Assembly: GCA_018662225.1 (NCBI GenBank)
Contig: JABJGO010000069.1
Location: forward strand, 1 to 64,000
Direction of reading: 5' to 3'
From: Rhodospirillales bacterium
GTDB lineage: Bacteria; Pseudomonadota; Alphaproteobacteria; Rhodospirillales; Casp-alpha2
DNA length: 64,000 bases
Both the position numbers and the translations under genes were made by a program. The notes under the pieces are model-generated. The model saw only the letters and a list, made by a program, of their open reading frames with translations. It had not been told where the DNA came from and did not search any database. Positions 43,438 through 52,215 of the stretch are shown here, piece after piece. The stretch's first letter is position 1. Each line of letters starts with the position of its first letter.

Positions 43438-45387
43438 TCAAATACTAGCGCCTATTTTCAATCCGTCCAGAACCGCAGATTCTGCGTTTCTGGGGGCCAG
43501 GCAGTCGCCGATGACATGGACTGTTTCTTTCCTGCCTTGAAGTTGCTGTACGAGTTCCGTGTTGGAAACATGCCCCTGGGCAAGAACAATTGTATCCACG
43601 TCATCGATGACGAGGTGTTCTGAATTTACAGTGCGTTCCAGATAAGCCGTGTTGGCATCGGCGCCAAACAACCGGACATAGGGTATTATTTCAACACCCA
43701 GGCCAAGCAGCACAGAATTCCAGCTGTCTTTGATGTAGAGGGGGATGACTTCGCCTGCGCAGCCGCCTGTTGTTGCAAGGCGGACCCTGCAGCCCTCGCG
43801 TGCCAGCTTTTCGGCTATCCCAAGGGCGATCCAGTCGGATGTCCAGTCCGCGACAAGAACAGAGGCGCCAATCTTGTTGGTCCCATCGAGGACTTGCCAA
43901 GCGTCAACAATGTTGGCTTCTTCAGCGCCTTCGATGGTCGGCCAGTATGGTGTTGCGCCACAGGCCAGAATGATCTCGTCGGGGGCGTAGCTGTCGATCA
44001 CGTCCAGGTCTGCGGCTTGGTTGCATAGGACATGAACGCCCGCACGCTCCATTTCATGAGACAGGTTTGTGATAATTCCGGAGAATTCTTCGCGCCCGGG
44101 CAACAGGTGTGCTTTATTTGCCTGGCCACCCAAACGATCTTCGCGCTCCATCAATGTGACCTGATGGCCGCGGCTTGCCGCAACGGAGGCCGCTTTCATA
44201 CCTGCCGGACCACCACCAACAACCAGAACTTTTTTCGGCGCTGTGGTAGGTTCCATATTTCCGTATTGTAATTCACGCCCCGCTACCGGGTGCTGAATAC
44301 ACGAAATGGGAACACCTTCTTTAACATGACCGATACAGGCTTGGTTACAGCCAATACAGGCGCGTATGTCATCGATCTTGGAGTGCATGGCTTTGTTGGG
44401 CATGTCCGGATCGCAGATCATCGCGCGGGTCATGCCGCACAGATCAGCTTCGCCGGAATGGATCATACTTTCAGCAATTTGTGGCTGGTTAATCCGCCCC
44501 GTGACAATCACCGGGTTAGAGAAAACTTCCTTAGCTTGTGCTCCCAGTGAACTGGTGTAACCGTGTTTGTACTCCATAGAGGGTACAATATGGGTCGCGC
44601 CTTGGTTTGTTGCAGACGATCCGGCCACAATGCTGAGATAGTCAAGATCATCGCTAAAGGCGGCAATGGCAGCCAGAGCTTCTTGTTCTGTCATGCCGCC
44701 AGAACTTTTTTCATCAATGGACATTCGCATACCAATGGCCAAACCCGTGCCAACCTTCGATCGAATGGATGCAATAACGTCTTTGAGGAAACGGAGCCTG
44801 TTGTCTTCTGATCCGCCGTATTGATCAGTGCGGGCATTGAGGGATTGGCTTAGGAACTGGGCAGGTAGATATCCATGGCTCGCAACAATTTCAACGCCAT
44901 CAGCGCCGGCCTTGGCCATCCGGTGGGCGGCCTCACCATAGCCACTGATGATCTCTTCGATCATGTGGGCTGACATTTCACAGGGAACCGTGCGAAAACG
45001 CTCGCTGGGGGTCGCCGATGGTGCGTACGCAAGGGCAGGTGCTCCATCCATGCTGGCAGAGACTTCCCGGCCCGGGTGAAATAACTGCCCAAAGACTTTG
45101 GCGCCGTGGGCGTGGCATGCTTCGACGACACTGCGGTAACCCGAAATAAAATCATCGTTCGTGGCGATCAACAAATACGGCGTGTAATATGCTGTGTGAT
45201 GAACCGCCGCTACCTGTGTGATAATTAGTCCACATCCACCTGCCGCCCGGGCAGTGTGATAGGCGATGAGTTTATCATTCACCAGTCCGCTCGTAGACAA
45301 AATAGTGTCATGACCGGTCGAGACGATACGGTTCTTTATCTCGCAAGACCCCAGCTTGATTGGTGAAAACAAATTTGGAAAGGTCAT
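43438..45387 (-). CDS. Old-Yellow-Enzyme/trimethylamine-dehydrogenase-type flavin and iron-sulfur oxidoreductase
   Basis: About 649 aa from ATG 45387, 15 bases after GAGGAG. The N-terminal FMN barrel begins FPNLFSPIKLGSCEIKNRIV; the middle contains the [4Fe-4S] set CIGCNQACIGH...C. The C-terminal half has FAD (VLVVGGGPAGMKAASVAA) and NAD folds. The architecture is shared by 2,4-dienoyl-CoA reductase, trimethylamine dehydrogenase and N-methylproline demethylases. Substrate residues were not resolved by eye. It is probably a single gene, with an AT-rich promoter region (about 45460-45480) upstream. Confidence 0.85.
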   Translation of the reverse strand: MTFPNLFSPIKLGSCEIKNRIVSTGHDTILSTSGLVNDKLIAYHTARAAGGCGLIITQVAAVHHTAYYTPYLLIATNDDFISGYRSVVEACHAHGAKVFGQLFHPGREVSASMDGAPALAYAPSATPSERFRTVPCEMSAHMIEEIISGYGEAAHRMAKAGADGVEIVASHGYLPAQFLSQSLNARTDQYGGSEDNRLRFLKDVIASIRSKVGTGLAIGMRMSIDEKSSGGMTEQEALAAIAAFSDDLDYLSIVAGSSATNQGATHIVPSMEYKHGYTSSLGAQAKEVFSNPVIVTGRINQPQIAESMIHSGEADLCGMTRAMICDPDMPNKAMHSKIDDIRACIGCNQACIGHVKEGVPISCIQHPVAGRELQYGNMEPTTAPKKVLVVGGGPAGMKAASVAASRGHQVTLMEREDRLGGQANKAHLLPGREEFSGIITNLSHEMERAGVHVLCNQAADLDVIDSYAPDEIILACGATPYWPTIEGAEEANIVDAWQVLDGTNKIGASVLVADWTSDWIALGIAEKLAREGCRVRLATTGGCAGEVIPLYIKDSWNSVLLGLGVEIIPYVRLFGADANTAYLERTVNSEHLVIDDVDTIVLAQGHVSNTELVQQLQGRKETVHVIGDCLAPRNAESAVLDGLKIGASI

Positions 45388-45757
45388 CTCGGCATATCTC
45401 CTCGGCTTGTGGACTTTCATCATCGTCTACTTTTGCCCGGGTGTTCCAGTCCCATTACCTTATTTCAGTAATATAATATAGAAGACGTCACCAACATAAC
45501 TTGTCGAGGCCCTATATCGGCCCTTCGCAACACGATATTATTCAAGCTGGTTTTCCCCTTTTAGCGATGGCGTATGAGTATCTCAAAGGGCAAAAAACTA
45601 AATTCCGAATGGTTGCTTATGGTTACAAGCAGAAGCGATCAACACCCGACAAGGTTGTCCGGTCTTGGCGGATAAAGAGAAGCCATCGCGAAATTTTCTC
45701 GGTATGGGTCAACGGTTTTTGCTTTATGAGTCAAACCACATTAACACCACCGACCGG
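45388..45757. other. Gene-free gap between the flavoenzyme and der
   Basis: 370 bases without a gene I can support. The left part holds the leader and AT-rich promoter region of the flavoenzyme gene; the right part is downstream of der. The open frames here are short, lack ribosome sites and look random. I see no clear hairpin terminator, repeat or RNA gene. Confidence 0.6.
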
Positions 45758-47161
45758 TTACTTGTTGGCGTAAGGATTATCGCCTTTGCGCAGGAAGATG
45801 CGGATTGGCGTCCCGTCCAGTCCAAAATCATCACGCAGGCCATTTTCCAGATACCGACTGTAAGACCCGGGCAATTTGTCGGCCCGGCTCGAGAAGATGG
45901 CAAACGTTGGCGGGCGTGTCTTGGCCTGGGTCATATAGCGCAGGCGAATGCGTTTACCGTTCACGGCGGGTGGCGGGTGACCTTCGGTCATGTAGCCGAG
46001 CCACCGGTTCAATTCACCCGTTGAAATTCGCACATTCCATGTATCGTATATGCCGAACACGGCGGGCATGAGCTTGTTGATGCCCTTGCCGGTTAGGGCA
46101 GAGAACGTTACCACAGGGATGCCGCGAACCTGGGGCAGGGATGTTTTAAGGCGATCTTCCACTCGCTTCAGTGCCATGGCCCGGTCATCAACTGAATCCC
46201 ATTTGTTCAGGGCAAGGACCAGGGCGCGGCCCTCGTTGATGACTTGCGAGGCAATGGTCAGGTCTTGTTTCTCCAAACCCTCGTTTGCATCCAGCACCAA
46301 GACCACAATTTGTGCATAGCGAATGGCACGGATGGAATCACTGGCCGACATGGATTCCAGTTTCTCGGAAATACGGGCTTTTTTGCGTAAACCCGCCGTA
46401 TCAACCAATTTGACCTCACGGCCTTCCCAAATCCAGTTGGTCGCAATGGAGTCTCGGGTAATACCGGCCTCGGGTCCGGTCAGCATGCGATCTTCTTTCA
46501 GCAAGCGATTGACCAGTGTGGATTTACCCACGTTGGGGCGACCAACGATAGCCAACTGTATGGGACCGGCATGGTCTTCAAGGCCCCCCTCTTCAAGATC
46601 ACAGTCTTCCATCTCGATCAGCTCGTCCGGATTGCTGGGCTCATCACCGATTTCAGGTTCATCTTCGTGGATATTCTCAAACGGTAGCAGAGCCTCATAA
46701 AGCTCTGCCAGGCCTTCACCGTGTTCGGCTGAAATGCCAATAGGATCGCCTAACCCAAGGCCGTAGGATTCGTACAGCCCGGCTTTTGCGGCATTGCCTT
46801 CACACTTGTTCGCGACCAGTAGAACCGACACAGTATGGCGTCTCAGCACATCGGCGAAGTACTCATCAAGTGGTGTGATGCCCGCACGGGCATCGATCAG
46901 AAACAGGACCACATCCGCATCATCAAGCGCTTGGGAGGATTGCTCCCACATGCGGCTTTCCAGGCCTTCTTTGGCCATTTCCAGGCCGGCTGTGTCGACA
47001 ATCGTAAAGTTTAGATCACCGATACTGCCTTGACCTTCACGGCGGTCGCGGGTGACACCCGGGGTGTCATCGACGATCGCCAGCTTTTTACCCGCGAGGC
47101 GATTGAACAGGGTCGACTTGCCCACATTGGGGCGGCCTACAATGGCCAGGTTAAATGACAT
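45758..47161 (-). CDS. der: Ribosome-assembly GTPase Der (EngA)
   Basis: 467 aa, two tandem G domains plus a KH-like C-terminus. Both P-loops read GRPNVGKST (near residues 8 and 210), and NKWD and VANKCE are the G4 motifs. It binds the 50S subunit during late assembly and is essential in most bacteria. It is the third gene of the yfgM-bamB-der minus-strand unit; the 31 nt between bamB and der may contain part of the der leader. Confidence 0.95.
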   Translation of the reverse strand: MSFNLAIVGRPNVGKSTLFNRLAGKKLAIVDDTPGVTRDRREGQGSIGDLNFTIVDTAGLEMAKEGLESRMWEQSSQALDDADVVLFLIDARAGITPLDEYFADVLRRHTVSVLLVANKCEGNAAKAGLYESYGLGLGDPIGISAEHGEGLAELYEALLPFENIHEDEPEIGDEPSNPDELIEMEDCDLEEGGLEDHAGPIQLAIVGRPNVGKSTLVNRLLKEDRMLTGPEAGITRDSIATNWIWEGREVKLVDTAGLRKKARISEKLESMSASDSIRAIRYAQIVVLVLDANEGLEKQDLTIASQVINEGRALVLALNKWDSVDDRAMALKRVEDRLKTSLPQVRGIPVVTFSALTGKGINKLMPAVFGIYDTWNVRISTGELNRWLGYMTEGHPPPAVNGKRIRLRYMTQAKTRPPTFAIFSSRADKLPGSYSRYLENGLRDDFGLDGTPIRIFLRKGDNPYANK

Positions 47162-47192
47162 GGTACGTGTGCCTTACCGGTGATCCGGATTA

Positions 47193-48506
47193 TCAATGAT
47201 ACGCGACGACAGATGCGTTATCAGCAAGGAAGTAAATAGTGCCATCGGCCAAAATGGGTGGCACGGAAATATCGTCGGGCAATTCAATGCGGCCGAGCAG
47301 GCTGCCGCTGTAGGGTGAAATAGCCCAGGCCTCACCGTGAGACCCGGTCACGATCAACCGATCGCTGGCTAAAATAGGGCCGCTCCAGACGATGGGATTT
47401 TCACGATCATCCGGGTCTTCAAATCGGGGCAGACCGCGAACCCAGTAAATACGACCGTCTTTGCGGGATAGGACGGCGATTTCTGCATCGTTGGTCAGAA
47501 TGTAAATGTATTCACCGGCAACCCACGGCGTGCCCATACCACCCAATTCCCGGTCCCATATACGTTGACCGGTAGCCAGATCGATGGAGGCCATGACGCC
47601 GCCGTGACTTACGGCGATAACACGGCCCCGATCAATGACGGGATTGCCGCGAATATGGGAAAGCGTGGAAACGGCGTCGGTACGGCGGATGGCTGTCAGA
47701 CTGTCGGACCACAGTACGTTGCCTGATTCCAGATCAAGTGCCACAAGCTCGCCAGACGAATATGGTGCGATAACAACACTGCCTTCAACCGCCGGGCTAC
47801 CACCGCCAAGTATGTTTGCCGACTCGCCAATACCAGCGTGGGTCCACAAAGTTTCGCCAGTGTCGGCATTAAGCGCTACCAGGCGATTATCGATGGTAAT
47901 CGCAAATACTCGACCACTTCGCACAGTAGGTGCTGAGCGCATAGGGCCTCGCACGTATTCGCGCCAAATTTCTTCACCCGTGGTGGCATTCAGGGCGATA
48001 ACGTCGCCAAAACCGGTGGTCACAAAAACGCGACCCTTGTAATAGGCCAGACCGCCAGAAATATGGCCATCATCTTCCTCAATTTCCGGAGCTAACCCCT
48101 TGGACCACAGCTTGTCGCCATTGTCGGCTTGCAATGCTGTCACGCCGGAATCTGCATCCAGCGCAAATACCATGCCGCCGGCAACAATAGGGGTACTGAC
48201 AATACGGTTTTCATCCGATGCACCAGTGCCCACATCAGCTCGCCAGCGCTCGCCAATGGTGTCGGCCGTTTGCATGTGATGCATGGCGTGATTGGCATAG
48301 CCACCGGATTGCGGCCAGTCCTTATTCGGTGATGGGGCTGGTAACAGAATTTGTGCACCAGCCAGTTCAGGATCGGCATTGATAGTACGCTGGTGCAGCA
48401 AGACCGCCACGCGTTCGCCGGGAAGAAAAATTTCATCTTCCGTGATGAACAATTCACAGGCACTGACCGTCAGAACGGTAAGGATCAGAAGAAACTGGCG
48501 GGTCAT
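47193..48506 (-). CDS. bamB: Outer-membrane assembly lipoprotein BamB (PQQ-like beta-propeller)
   Basis: 437 aa from ATG 48506, where a lipoprotein signal ends in the lipobox TVSAC; an open frame to 48641 extends into the upstream gene and is not credible. Multiple propeller blades are recognisable (GMVFALDADSGVTALQA, GDVIALNATTGEEIWR, VALNADTGETLW). It is part of the BAM complex that inserts outer-membrane proteins. Its linkage to der and the YfgM-like gene is the common bacterial order. Confidence 0.92.
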   Translation of the reverse strand: MTRQFLLILTVLTVSACELFITEDEIFLPGERVAVLLHQRTINADPELAGAQILLPAPSPNKDWPQSGGYANHAMHHMQTADTIGERWRADVGTGASDENRIVSTPIVAGGMVFALDADSGVTALQADNGDKLWSKGLAPEIEEDDGHISGGLAYYKGRVFVTTGFGDVIALNATTGEEIWREYVRGPMRSAPTVRSGRVFAITIDNRLVALNADTGETLWTHAGIGESANILGGGSPAVEGSVVIAPYSSGELVALDLESGNVLWSDSLTAIRRTDAVSTLSHIRGNPVIDRGRVIAVSHGGVMASIDLATGQRIWDRELGGMGTPWVAGEYIYILTNDAEIAVLSRKDGRIYWVRGLPRFEDPDDRENPIVWSGPILASDRLIVTGSHGEAWAISPYSGSLLGRIELPDDISVPPILADGTIYFLADNASVVAYH

Positions 48507-48534
48507 TCGGCTACTCCAACTCAAACTTCTGATA

Positions 48535-49227
48535 TCACGATTGGCCCCGAGGGTGACCCAGGGCAGCGAGTAGTTCCTTCGCACGCTGCTGGGTACCTGC
48601 GGGTGCCGTGGTATCTGACGACAGGGCCGCCAAAATCTCAATAGCCTTGTCCATATTGCCAGCCGAAATCAGTGCCAGCGCGCTCAGCTCCCGTGCCGTG
48701 TGACGCCATGGGTTCGCGGCGTCGGTGATGGGGGCCAGGTTGGCCACCAACTCATCGGCATTCGCGGTATCCATAGAATTCATGGTGGCCAGAACAACGG
48801 CTAAGTCCCGGTATTCAGCCGGCACATCCATATCACCAGCAATGGCGGTATAGGCCTGGACTGATGCGGCTTGGTCGTTTTGCTTGGATAATAGTGCGGC
48901 AAATCGGAACTTCGCCAGGGTCTGATACCCGGTTGTGCCATTTTCAGCCAGAGCGATGAGCTGTGTTTGAGCGGCTTCCATATCACCGGCGCTGGCGGCT
49001 GAAATGGCTGCTGAGAATTGCTGTCCACTGGCGATACGCTGAGACAGATCGTAAGACTGCCAGCCCTTGTAACCGGCGACGGATACCACCAGCAAGATTG
49101 CAGCGGCGATCACGTGTTTGCCGTACCGCTTCCAAAGCTTTTCGTAATGTTCCTGGCGTATCTCTTCGTCAATCTCGCGAAGTAAGCCTGTGTCTGAATC
49201 TTCTGCCAATTTAGTGTCCGCCATCAA
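48535..49227 (-). CDS. YfgM-like tetratricopeptide inner-membrane protein
   Basis: 230 aa. A short cytoplasmic N-terminus precedes one membrane helix (about 38-57, IAAAILLVVSVAGYKGWQ). The periplasmic part is TPR-like and made of Ala-rich helices. YfgM proteins associate with the SecYEG translocon and periplasmic chaperones. It is the first gene of the unit with bamB and der. The tandem ATGATG start leaves a one-codon ambiguity (49227 or 49224). Confidence 0.88.
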   Translation of the reverse strand: MMADTKLAEDSDTGLLREIDEEIRQEHYEKLWKRYGKHVIAAAILLVVSVAGYKGWQSYDLSQRIASGQQFSAAISAASAGDMEAAQTQLIALAENGTTGYQTLAKFRFAALLSKQNDQAASVQAYTAIAGDMDVPAEYRDLAVVLATMNSMDTANADELVANLAPITDAANPWRHTARELSALALISAGNMDKAIEILAALSSDTTAPAGTQQRAKELLAALGHPRGQS

Positions 49228-49321
49228 TAGGGAAAATCTTGCGGTAAAATAGTGAGTCCACTACCAGAACGCAAACACCGAAACGCCGGAATTGCCGGAA
49301 ATCAGGCATTTAGAGGATGTT

Positions 49322-49873
49322 TTAGTCCCGCCACTTGATGGAACATCCGATGCTGGCGGTTTGTTCTGCCGGTCCGCGCCCGGTTTCGGCAATCTGAATC
49401 ATCGCTTCACGCAACTCTCGGGTTGATGAGGGGGCCGAGAAATCAGAGCCAGACGAATCGAACCTGCCTCGGTACTGCAATTGCATATCCCGGTTAAAGC
49501 CAAAGAAATCAGGGGTGCAAATAGCGTCATAGGCCTGTGCCGTGGCTTGCGGCTCGTCATAGAGATAGGGGAATCCGAACCCGTTTTTCGACGCAAACAG
49601 TTGCATGTTCTCAAAGGAATCCGCCGGATAGGTGGTGGCATCATTGGCGCTGATGGCGGCGACGCCGATCCCGGCAGACTGGATTTCGGCGCAATCGGCA
49701 ACGAGCTTTCCAATGATGGCCTTCACATAGGGGCAGTGATTGCACAAAAAAATTACGAGTGTACCCTTCTCTCCCTGTATATCTTGCAGAGAATAGAATT
49801 TTCCATCAACGCTAAGTAATTGAAAATCAACGGCTTTCCAGCCAAATTCACAGACTGTTGTCGTCATTGCCAT
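49322..49873 (-). CDS. Thioredoxin-like/AhpC-TSA family redoxin (reconstituted 5' end)
   Basis: 183 aa. It carries CNHCPYVKA (Cys44, Cys47), the redox pair of this thioredoxin-like family, and FGFNRDMQLQYRGRFD further on. The first 46 codons are AT-rich with unlike codon choice, while the rest matches the host. The shift falls exactly at the CAC codon for His46 (49736-49738), the same point where the fragment at 50663-50821 breaks off. I infer that an insert supplied a new 5' end (see the mobile element entry). GAGG precedes the ATG. Confidence 0.88.
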   Translation of the reverse strand: MAMTTTVCEFGWKAVDFQLLSVDGKFYSLQDIQGEKGTLVIFLCNHCPYVKAIIGKLVADCAEIQSAGIGVAAISANDATTYPADSFENMQLFASKNGFGFPYLYDEPQATAQAYDAICTPDFFGFNRDMQLQYRGRFDSSGSDFSAPSSTRELREAMIQIAETGRGPAEQTASIGCSIKWRD

Positions 49874-49930
49874 TTTTGACCTCGATTGATTTTGCGATTA
49901 TCTAATCCATTGAAATATAACAAAACTCAA

Positions 49931-49954
49931 AAATTAAGATAGTATACAAATGTG
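49931..49954 (-). repeat. Internal copy of the 24-bp direct repeat
   Basis: Plus-strand AAATTAAGATAGTATACAAA followed by TGTG. It is 22/24 identical to 50660-50683, differing at its tenth and twenty-first positions, and in the same orientation. The core GTATAC is a palindrome. It separates module A (membrane protein gene) from module B (new redoxin 5' end). Confidence 0.8.
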
Positions 49955-50003
49955 GAGTGGTGGATAACAAAGATCCTATACAGTTTTACGCAGAGGTCCT
50001 TTT

Positions 50004-50618
50004 TTAACGCTTTTCTAAAACAGGTCCACACACTCGCTCAATCTCTGCCACTGCATCAATGATTCTTTGGCGGAATGCATCTAGATTGTCTCCGTCTGAG
50101 TGGTCCCAAATAACCTCTTGATGTCGTTGCCTAAGGTTAACGGGATAATCGTGCTCACCAGCATGATTGATCAACATGCTGACAGCACTTGATATCTGAT
50201 TCCGAACAACAGTAAATGTTTGTAGTGCTTCTTGAGCTTCCTCACCAAAGTATGCGCGAAACATAACTTTTGTTTTGCGAAGACGGGCAAATAATTCGTC
50301 GCCTTCAGATAAACGTGAAACACGCGAATAATATGAGTCATTGCGACGTTGAATATTTTCTTCCTCATTTTCGCGGTTTGGGCGATCTTCTCCTTCTCCA
50401 CCCCAAGAAGCGGGATGACGAGACCACTCAATAAGGCCCTCCAGTTCATATGCTAAAACTAGAGCCTCTTCAGCTAATTCGATTTTCTTTTTGCCCAATA
50501 AGTGGGTTCGCCAAGAAGTCAGGCCTTTAAAAGCTGGATAGGCAACCGCAACCACAGCAATGGCTTGAATGATAGAAGTGATTTCAACAATCGTTATGGT
50601 GCAAAGCCAATTCCACAT
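50004..50618 (-). CDS. Orphan single-span membrane protein inside the insert, function unknown
   Basis: 204 aa. One N-terminal membrane helix (about 9-33, IVEITSIIQAIAVVAVAYPAF) is followed by a charged, helical cytoplasmic part with KKKIELAEEALVLAYELEGL and RVSRLSEGDELFARLRKTK. It has an excellent Shine-Dalgarno (AAGGAG) and AT-rich codon use unlike its neighbours, consistent with transfer. It looks like a widespread accessory family without assigned function. It is the only gene of module A; a role in defence or maintenance is speculation. Confidence 0.7.
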   Translation of the reverse strand: MWNWLCTITIVEITSIIQAIAVVAVAYPAFKGLTSWRTHLLGKKKIELAEEALVLAYELEGLIEWSRHPASWGGEGEDRPNRENEEENIQRRNDSYYSRVSRLSEGDELFARLRKTKVMFRAYFGEEAQEALQTFTVVRNQISSAVSMLINHAGEHDYPVNLRQRHQEVIWDHSDGDNLDAFRQRIIDAVAEIERVCGPVLEKR

Positions 50619-50636
50619 CGTGAAAACTCCTTAAAT

Positions 50637-50683
50637 TACTGAAAATACTGAAAACTGTTAAATTAAGAAAGTATACAAACGTG
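50637..50683 (-). repeat. Outer copy of the 24-bp direct repeat, with adjacent 9-bp tandem repeat
   Basis: AAATTAAGAAAGTATACAAA then CGTG at 50660-50683 forms the right boundary of the insert; its last three bases are the CAC codon of the split redoxin. Just inside, TACTGAAAA occurs twice in tandem (50637-50654) in the leader of the membrane protein gene. Confidence 0.8.
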
Positions 50684-50821
50684 CTTACACATGAACATTA
50701 TCAGCGTGCCATTGTCGCCAGTCACATCGGCCAGACTGTACGATTTCCCATCCACGCCGGGCAGAGTGAAATCAGGCGCTTTCCAGCCAAAATCACATAC
50801 TGGTGTATCGAGAGCGGGCAT
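50663..50821 (-). pseudogene. Severed 5' fragment of the redoxin gene
   Basis: Reading left from ATG 50821, the first 47 codons give a clear redoxin N-terminus (MPALDTPVCDFGWKAPDF, then VDGKSYSLADV, ending MFMCKH). It aligns without gaps to the intact protein at 49322-49873 (FGWKA-DF, VDGK-YSL-D, C-H). After the His codon the frame runs five codons into the insert repeat and stops at 50663. Codon use is host-like. It lacks the second active-site Cys partner region and most of the fold, so it is not functional. Confidence 0.85.
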
Positions 50822-50934
50822 GTTCGGGACTCCTTGTTCGCGTGCAATGGCCGTAATTTAACCTGTTTTTAACCACGATGCTATTATGGTGCATCTGTAG
50901 TGGTCCACCGCGTTTTAGAAAAGCCCAAATCCAG

Positions 50935-51285
50935 ATGAAAATACGCCGCAAGATCAAAAAAACGAGAGCCGTGGTGCTGATGGTTGGCACCATGTCATTG
51001 GCCGGGTGCACCGGCGAGTTGATTGCCATTGAAGGGGTCTCTGCGGCGATCTTTGACAAGACAGCCAGTGACCATGTGGTATCCTTGTTCAGTGGCAAGG
51101 ACTGCTCATTCCTTCGCGTGGAGCAGGACAAGTCCTACTGCGTGGAAGACGCCAAAGTTGTGAAGCAGTCCCATCTGTATTGTTATCCAACCCTGGGTGC
51201 GACCACCTGTTATACGGAACCGGACCCCCAGCGTGCACCAAGTGAGCGTATCGGTTATATTGACGAGTCTGATCCTTATCAATAA
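50935..51285 (+). CDS. Small putative lipoprotein, function unknown
   Basis: 116 aa from ATG 50935. The basic start and hydrophobic stretch end at the lipobox MSLAGC, so the mature protein should be lipidated and periplasmic. The mature part has cysteines (SGKDCSFLRVEQDKSYC, YCYPTLGATTCY) that may pair. I do not recognise the family beyond similarity in style to conserved alphaproteobacterial lipoproteins. It is transcribed away from the redoxin remnant. Confidence 0.7.
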   Translation: MKIRRKIKKTRAVVLMVGTMSLAGCTGELIAIEGVSAAIFDKTASDHVVSLFSGKDCSFLRVEQDKSYCVEDAKVVKQSHLYCYPTLGATTCYTEPDPQRAPSERIGYIDESDPYQ

Positions 51286-51391
51286 CCCCGATAAACGGTA
51301 ACCTATTGCACCCGATATGGCTGGAGGCTAAAAGGCCCCAGTATCCGAAATCGTATCCAAAATCATTTCCACCGAATTTGGACATCAATCC

Positions 51392-52111
51392 ATGCGACTG
51401 GTATTTGCACTTCTTTTCTTAGGGCTTTTGGCTTCGGCCTGGGCGGCCAATATCTTTCTCGGCGGCTTGGCGGAAGAAGAAGATGCGCGCATTCGCCGTG
51501 AGCATGCTGAAAAAGTAGCGGTGCTGGCACCACCGGCTGAAGGCGGTAGCGCCAATGCGCAGTACAAGCTGGGTGTTCTCTATTTAACCGCCCACGAACT
51601 TGTCAGAGACCCAGGCTTAGCCTTCGAGTGGTTTAGCCGTTCCGCGTCCAGTGGCCATGCTGAGGCCCAGTACAATCTGGCCCGCCTGTATGAGTTAGGC
51701 GAAGGTGTGCAGCAGGATTATGGCTTAGCGGCCCGGTGGTATGGCCGCAGTGCCGAACATGCTAACCATGCCGAGGCGCAGTATGCATTGGGTCAGCTGA
51801 ATTTCCGCGGGTTAGCACCCGGCCACAGCCGCCCTAAAGCCCTTAAATGGTTCAGGCGCGCGGCTGAGGGCGGCCAACCAGTTGCCCAATTTTTGGTCGG
51901 GCGTATGTTTGAATCCGGATGGGGCGTTCGCAAAGACGCCATCAAGGCGTATATGTGGTACAGCCTTGCCGAACGGGGCCGGGATCGCGTGCTGTCGGAA
52001 AACAGTGAGTATGATCCCACCAAAGCCCGAGAGCACCTGGCTATGGCTATGAACCAGAGTCAGCGTGATTCAGCCGTAAAACAGGCAAAAATCTGGCTTG
52101 CCGCACATTAA
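51392..52111 (+). CDS. Sel1-like repeat protein
   Basis: 239 aa with an N-terminal signal or anchor (LVFALLFLGLLASAWAANIF). Four or five Sel1 repeats follow, with the pattern A-E-x-QY-x-LG/LA-x-LY (GSANAQYKLGVLY, GHAEAQYNLARLYELGEGV, NHAEAQYALGQL, GQPVAQFLVGRMFESGWGV). Such solenoids mediate protein contacts, often in the periplasm or at signalling complexes. The partner is unknown. It is separated from the lipoprotein gene by 106 nt. Confidence 0.82.
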   Translation: MRLVFALLFLGLLASAWAANIFLGGLAEEEDARIRREHAEKVAVLAPPAEGGSANAQYKLGVLYLTAHELVRDPGLAFEWFSRSASSGHAEAQYNLARLYELGEGVQQDYGLAARWYGRSAEHANHAEAQYALGQLNFRGLAPGHSRPKALKWFRRAAEGGQPVAQFLVGRMFESGWGVRKDAIKAYMWYSLAERGRDRVLSENSEYDPTKAREHLAMAMNQSQRDSAVKQAKIWLAAH

Positions 52112-52215
52112 AGCGGCGTTTTCAATTGACGCTTGGCTGCACGGGTATTAGACAAAACCATAAGCTGTAACCTCGTTGCAGCATTTCAATTTTCGACCCG
52201 AACAGGAGTGCCAAC

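Larger units (their letters stand above)
49736..50680 (-). mobile_element. AT-rich two-module insert splitting the redoxin gene
   Basis: Read on the minus strand, module A (50680 to 49952) starts GTTTGTATACTTTC and ends CTCCAC; module B (49951 to 49736) starts ATTTGTATACTATC and ends AATCAC. Each begins with the same 21-bp sequence (two mismatches) and ends in CAC. Module A carries a 204-codon gene; module B carries a new start and 46 codons of the redoxin. Removing both joins TGTAAGCAC to TGCCCCTAT and restores an uninterrupted redoxin with CKHCPYVKA. No recombinase gene is inside. Confidence 0.6.

Noticed and set aside
45501-46024. Overlapping plus-strand open frames near the end of der
   Set aside because: They have no ribosome sites, and the right part is antisense to the conserved der gene.
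49322-50821. Simple tandem duplication of two redoxin genes
   Set aside because: Would not explain the composition change exactly at the CAC codon, the fragment ending at the same codon, or the paired 21-bp starts; kept as the main alternative.
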